33,785 bases of DNA from positions 1 through 33,785 of the forward strand of contig JALUXP010000117.1 in assembly GCA_027013295.1 (NCBI GenBank), read 5' to 3'. The notes beneath the pieces were generated by a model, which ran no database searches, was not told the DNA's origin, and saw only the letters and a program-made list of their open reading frames with translations. The position numbers and the translations under genes are program-made. This stretch comes from Sulfurimonas sp. Its GTDB lineage: Bacteria > Campylobacterota > Campylobacteria > Campylobacterales > Sulfurimonadaceae. Shown in pieces: positions 32,868 to 33,785 of this stretch. Numbering within the stretch: the stretch's first letter is position 1; each line of letters starts with the position of its first letter.

Positions 32868-32896
32868 TCTCTTACTTTCTCTTAATAATTTTATTT

Positions 32897-32902
32897 TATA
32901 AT
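32897..32902 (+). promoter_or_regulatory. Putative -10 box for the prepilin-like gene
   Basis: TATAAT 22 bp before the ATG at 32924. The transcript would start only about 15 nt before the gene, and no ribosome binding site is visible, so initiation may be on a nearly leaderless message. Confidence 0.4.
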
Positions 32903-32923
32903 ATATTTTGATATACTGTGCAA

Positions 32924-33637
32924 ATGAAAAAATCTTTTACTCTCTTAGAACTTATTTTTGTTATAATTATTATTGGTGTATTAGCAGTATTTGCTTTGCC
33001 AAAACTTCGAAAAAACAATCTACCAAAAGCTGCTGCGCAACTTATTTCACATATTCGATACACACAACATCTTGCAATGATAGATGATAAATTTAACTCA
33101 TCAACAGGAACTAATTGGTATCAAAGTAGGTGGCGTATTTCTTTTTCTAAAAGTCTTACAGATACGAATAATAAGTATGCGTATACAATATTTAGTGATA
33201 CAGCTGGTGGGTCGGCTGGAAATCCAGATCCACAGGAAGTAGCAATAAACCCTTTGGATAAGAACAAAAAGTTAACGGGAGGAGCAGCTGGTGCGAGTAT
33301 GATTCATACTGGTGATAGTATCGCTACAAATGAAATGAATATAGGTGAAGAATATGATGTGCTAGATGTAGATTTTTCAGCAAATTGTCGAACTGGAACG
33401 ACAAGTAAAACTATTGCATTTGATCATATAGGAAGACCAATTAGAGGTGCTTTATCTAATTTTGATTCTGCATACCATTCATCTTCAACAGGTACAAATA
33501 TTCTTATATCTGGTCAATGCGTAATTGATTTGTGTAGTGTTTCAGACTGTAAAGCCGCTAATGTAGATGAAATTATATCTATAGCAATTGAGCCAGAATC
33601 AGGTTATGTTCACCTACTGAAATATTTGAATAAATAA
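32924..33637 (+). CDS. Type IV prepilin-like / type II secretion pseudopilin
   Basis: A 237-residue protein with a prepilin N-terminus: MKKS then FTLLELIFVIIIIGVLAVFA. Phe is at +1 and Glu at +5, followed by a hydrophobic helix, so it should be cut and methylated by a PilD-type peptidase and assembled into a pilus or pseudopilus. Residue -1 is Ser rather than the usual Gly, a variant seen in this phylum. The C-terminal domain has four cysteines (CRTG, QCVIDLCSVSDC) that could form disulfides. I start at the ATG at 32924; a GTG two codons upstream is possible. No other pilus gene is in the window. Confidence 0.82.
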   Translation: MKKSFTLLELIFVIIIIGVLAVFALPKLRKNNLPKAAAQLISHIRYTQHLAMIDDKFNSSTGTNWYQSRWRISFSKSLTDTNNKYAYTIFSDTAGGSAGNPDPQEVAINPLDKNKKLTGGAAGASMIHTGDSIATNEMNIGEEYDVLDVDFSANCRTGTTSKTIAFDHIGRPIRGALSNFDSAYHSSSTGTNILISGQCVIDLCSVSDCKAANVDEIISIAIEPESGYVHLLKYLNK

Positions 33638-33785
33638 TAAAAATGAATATAAATTCAAAAACTTCCAAAATTCCCCCAATACATTAAGAAACAATAAAGC
33701 AACAATTCCCTATAATTCCCATCCACAAACAAAGAGACCTAATGTTTAGGAGCCTCGCTAACTGTTTGAGATCATTGAAAACTAA
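33638..33785 (+). other. Possible rRNA operon promoter and leader (runs off window)
   Basis: TATAAT at 33711-33716 follows an AC-rich tract. Downstream are a hairpin CCTAA-TGT-TTAGG and the end sequence GATCATTGAAAACTAA, which resembles leader boxes preceding rRNA genes in low-GC bacteria and, from memory, in this phylum. No rRNA gene itself is inside the window, so this is only a suggestion. Confidence 0.33.

Overview
This is low-GC DNA from a chemolithoautotrophic member of the Campylobacterota (formerly Epsilonproteobacteria), most like Sulfurimonas and its relatives. Three things point there. First, there is a two-subunit ATP citrate lyase (aclB-aclA), the signature of the reductive TCA cycle. 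Second, the gene order pyrH-rpoZ-spoT-tyrS-fabX-amiA is the one known from Helicobacter pylori (HP0777 to HP0772) and Campylobacter jejuni. Third, the order envC-like, ftsX, ftsE, trmB, flpA-like, rluD, with mrdB divergent, matches C. jejuni Cj1275c to Cj1282. In C. jejuni these two blocks are neighbours; here they are separated by proC, an EamA transporter gene and thrC.

Layout. Positions 1-4000 form an accessory and decaying island on the minus strand. It holds a truncated AbiEii-like nucleotidyltransferase toxin with its HTH partner, behind a near-ideal promoter with a palindromic operator. It also holds an insertion-sequence relic, a TumE/TumA-like toxin-antitoxin pair, a frameshifted UvrD-like helicase remnant, a DUF4143-type ATPase and another decayed reading frame. 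Positions 4063-8342 carry an assimilatory nitrate reductase and a ferredoxin-type nitrite reductase. Positions 8405-15221 are the conserved housekeeping run: UMP kinase, RNA polymerase omega, bifunctional (p)ppGpp enzyme, TyrRS, the iron-sulfur flavoenzyme FabX for unsaturated fatty acids, and a peptidoglycan amidase.

Positions 15406-18707 hold proC, an EamA permease gene and a convergent thrC. Between the last two lies a 79-bp palindromic unit repeated in tandem. Positions 18780-24831 are one tightly overlapping minus-strand operon: rluD, FnIII lipoprotein, trmB, ftsE, ftsX and a LytM-degenerate EnvC-like activator. The rod-shape gene mrdB is divergent from it. A second AAA ATPase (26195-27385) and a gene-free stretch with a REP-like hairpin follow. 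Then come pabA/trpG coupled to a membrane glycosyltransferase-like gene, aclBA with a clear terminator, a prepilin-type protein, and at the right edge what may be the leader of an rRNA operon.

How the genes work together. AmiA cleaves septal peptidoglycan, and the FtsEX plus EnvC-like set is a plausible activator for it. NasA and NirA take nitrate to ammonium. AclBA supplies acetyl-CoA for autotrophy. No clearly new defence or biosynthetic system is visible. The most unusual items are the promoter/operator of the left toxin-antitoxin operon, the duplicated palindrome at 17068-17233, and a 16-bp sequence shared between the transposase relic and a 65-bp inverted-repeat element near proC.
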